Origin: Christensenella sp. UBA6420
GTDB lineage: Bacteria > Bacillota > Clostridia > Christensenellales > DTU072
Reading direction: 5' to 3'
DNA length: 6,296 bases
Assembly: GCA_002439705.1 (NCBI GenBank)
Contig: DJPE01000083.1
Span: forward strand, 1-6,296
Below, piece by piece: positions 6,154 through 6,296 of the stretch; position 1 is the stretch's first letter, and each line of letters opens with the position of its first letter. The notes below the pieces were generated by a model. The model saw only the letters and a program-made list of their open reading frames with translations. It ran no database searches and was not told the origin of the DNA. The translations under genes were made by a program, and so were the position numbers.

Positions 6154-6229
6154 GCGGTATTAACTCAGCTGGTAGAGTGTCTTCTTGACGTGGAGAAAGT
6201 CAGCGGTTCGAGTCCGTTATACCGCACCA
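6154..6229 (+). tRNA. tRNA-Val (anticodon GAC)
   Basis: A complete 76-base cloverleaf. The acceptor stem GCGGTAT pairs with ATACCGC, and the CCA end is encoded. The D-arm is ACTC/GAGT with loop AGCTGGTA. The anticodon stem TCTTC/GGAGA has one G-U pair and encloses loop TTGACGT, so the anticodon is GAC, reading GUC and GUU valine codons. The variable loop is AAGTC. The T-arm AGCGG/CCGTT encloses TTCGAGT. All four arms pair, so the gene looks functional. Confidence 0.95.
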
Positions 6230-6270
6230 AATAAAAAGAACCAACCCAAAAAGGTTGGTTCTTTTTATTT
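6229..6270. terminator. Terminator after tRNA-Val, probably bidirectional
   Basis: Perfect 18-bp arms at 6229-6246 and 6253-6270 enclose a 6-base loop. The inner part AAGAACCAACC/GGTTGGTTCTT is followed by TTTTATTT on the plus strand and has a matching T-run on the minus strand, so it can stop transcription from both sides. It begins at the last base of the tRNA CCA. Confidence 0.95.
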
Positions 6271-6296
6271 GCTCTATACCGGACCCGCGAACCGCG

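Noticed and set aside
6271..6296. Possible second RNA gene or gene end at the right edge (GC-rich, with CGCGGTTCGCGGG on the minus strand)
   Set aside because: It resembles a tRNA T-arm loosely but does not form a proper 5-bp stem, and 26 bases are too few to decide.
6154..6296. tRNA-Val as an integration site of a mobile element
   Set aside because: No integrase, no repeat of the tRNA 3' end and no mobile genes are visible; a terminator directly follows the tRNA.

Overview
The window looks like chromosomal DNA from an anaerobic, Gram-positive-type bacterium, most likely an uncultured gut Clostridia (Bacillota) lineage. This is an inference from several features: strong Shine-Dalgarno sites (AGGAGGT, AAGGAG), clear TTGACA/TATAAT-like promoters, an oxygen-sensitive radical-SAM sulfatase-maturating enzyme, a PocR-AraC regulator, and large catalytic domains held on the membrane by polytopic segments instead of ordinary signal peptides. 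No phage, transposon, IS or CRISPR sequence is visible.

Layout, left to right. (1) Minus strand, 2771 to 1: a GTG-started gene for a membrane-anchored formylglycine-type sulfatase, followed with a one-base overlap (TAATG) by a gene for the anaerobic sulfatase-maturating enzyme (anSME), which runs off the left edge after 259 codons. The pair has its own promoter at 2803-2832. (2) Minus strand, 3812 to 2940: a PocR-AraC transcriptional regulator with a near-consensus promoter at 3850-3878. (3) Positions 3813-4009: a divergent intergenic region with back-to-back promoters and a perfect 8-bp inverted repeat bracketing the rightward -10. (4) Plus strand, 4010-6001: a 663-residue protein with an alpha/beta-hydrolase domain after one N-terminal membrane helix and before about eight C-terminal membrane helices, closed by a strong terminator. 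(5) A complete tRNA-Val(GAC) at 6154-6229 with its own promoter and a strong, probably bidirectional terminator.

Working model. anSME converts Cys234 of the sulfatase to formylglycine. The sulfatase domain and the alpha/beta-hydrolase domain are both predicted to sit on the outer face of the cytoplasmic membrane. A PocR-domain regulator, of a family that binds small organic ligands, lies between them. The simplest reading is a small regulon of surface-displayed desulfating and ester- or amide-cleaving enzymes acting on a shared sulfated or acylated substrate, which the sequence does not identify. The sulfatase-anSME partnership is secure. The link to the hydrolase rests on adjacency and a shared short motif only.

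The least usual parts are the five-helix membrane domain on a Cys-type sulfatase, an Asn where the family normally has an active-site His (GKWNLG), an EF-hand-like loop inserted next to the active site, and the unfamiliar hydrolase-plus-eight-helix architecture.
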